NCBI GenBank assembly: GCA_015680685.1
Contig: MNCI01022125.1
Coordinates: 291,699 to 355,698, forward strand
DNA from: Gnetum montanum
Lineage: Eukaryota; Streptophyta; Gnetopsida; Gnetales; Gnetaceae
Length of the DNA stretch: 64,000 nucleotides
Direction: 5' to 3'
Shown here piece by piece: positions 63,781 to 64,000 of this stretch (its first letter is position 1; each line of letters starts with the position of its first letter). Under the pieces are notes generated by a model. It was not told the DNA's origin, ran no database searches, and saw only the letters and a program-made list of their open reading frames with translations. Both the position numbers and the translations under genes were made by a program.

Positions 63781-64000
63781 ATCACATGGGGCCAATCATT
63801 AGTAAGGTTGTTACCAAAGTTAGGTTATACCTTATTGCTTGCCTTAATAGATTTACTTTATTTTCATGTGATGTTAATTATTGGAAGAACATGTTACCCA
63901 AAAGATTATAATGTTGAGTCCTGTTTGCTTAGGTGGTTTCCAAATTTAATTTTCTGGTATAGCTAAGGGGATGAAATTATTTTTGACACATTTTATTCTT
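63781..64000. other. Right edge, nothing recognised
   Basis: AT-rich end of the window, presumably still inside the copy H element. Confidence 0.3.

Overview
The window is eukaryotic nuclear DNA from a seed plant. It is AT-rich, its genes have spliced exons with long introns (up to about 3.8 kb), and most of the rest is old, nested retrotransposon sequence. Chloroplast-type and plant-type gene families are present. The style (long introns, degenerate Ty3 LTRs and LINEs) suggests a gymnosperm, but this is inference. I see no prokaryotic features, operons or CRISPR arrays.

Three host genes can be modelled in full, all on the minus strand: a two-exon 2-oxoglutarate/Fe(II) dioxygenase of the DMR6/F3H-like type (24559-26249, 358 aa); MCM7, the replicative helicase subunit (28220-32507, 15 exons, 719 aa), with three E2F-type sites upstream; and a plastid BADC protein, the non-biotinylated relative of the acetyl-CoA carboxylase carrier subunit (41383-51394, 9 exons, 296 aa). 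A tRNA-Gly(GCC) gene lies at 26576-26646. A first exon of an aromatic amino acid decarboxylase (8509-8652) has no visible continuation. A possible orphan exon lies at 2781-2915.

Left arm (1-24 kb): a degenerate LTR, a LINE of non-L1 type broken by a copia-like LTR, an L1-type LINE with an 18-bp target-site duplication (9054-14602), then a nest of Ty3-type LTRs and gag remains (15.8-21.0 kb) and a Pif1-like helicase pseudogene (22.4-23.6 kb). Middle (24-52 kb): the genes, plus a gag-only LTR element (34.7-38.7 kb) that itself received a solo LTR. Right arm (52-64 kb): two degenerate L1-type LINEs and more LTRs, nested in each other.

The most unusual signal is one LTR family present about eleven times. 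Members share the R/U5 part and the TGATGAG...CTCATCA ends. The block upstream of the TATA box differs between members: arrays of the palindrome GATATCGC, a minisatellite based on GGTTACTCTAATTATTA, a CATCAATG/CGTCAATG type, or an ATAGATGCTACAT type. This looks like modular replacement of the U3 promoter block.
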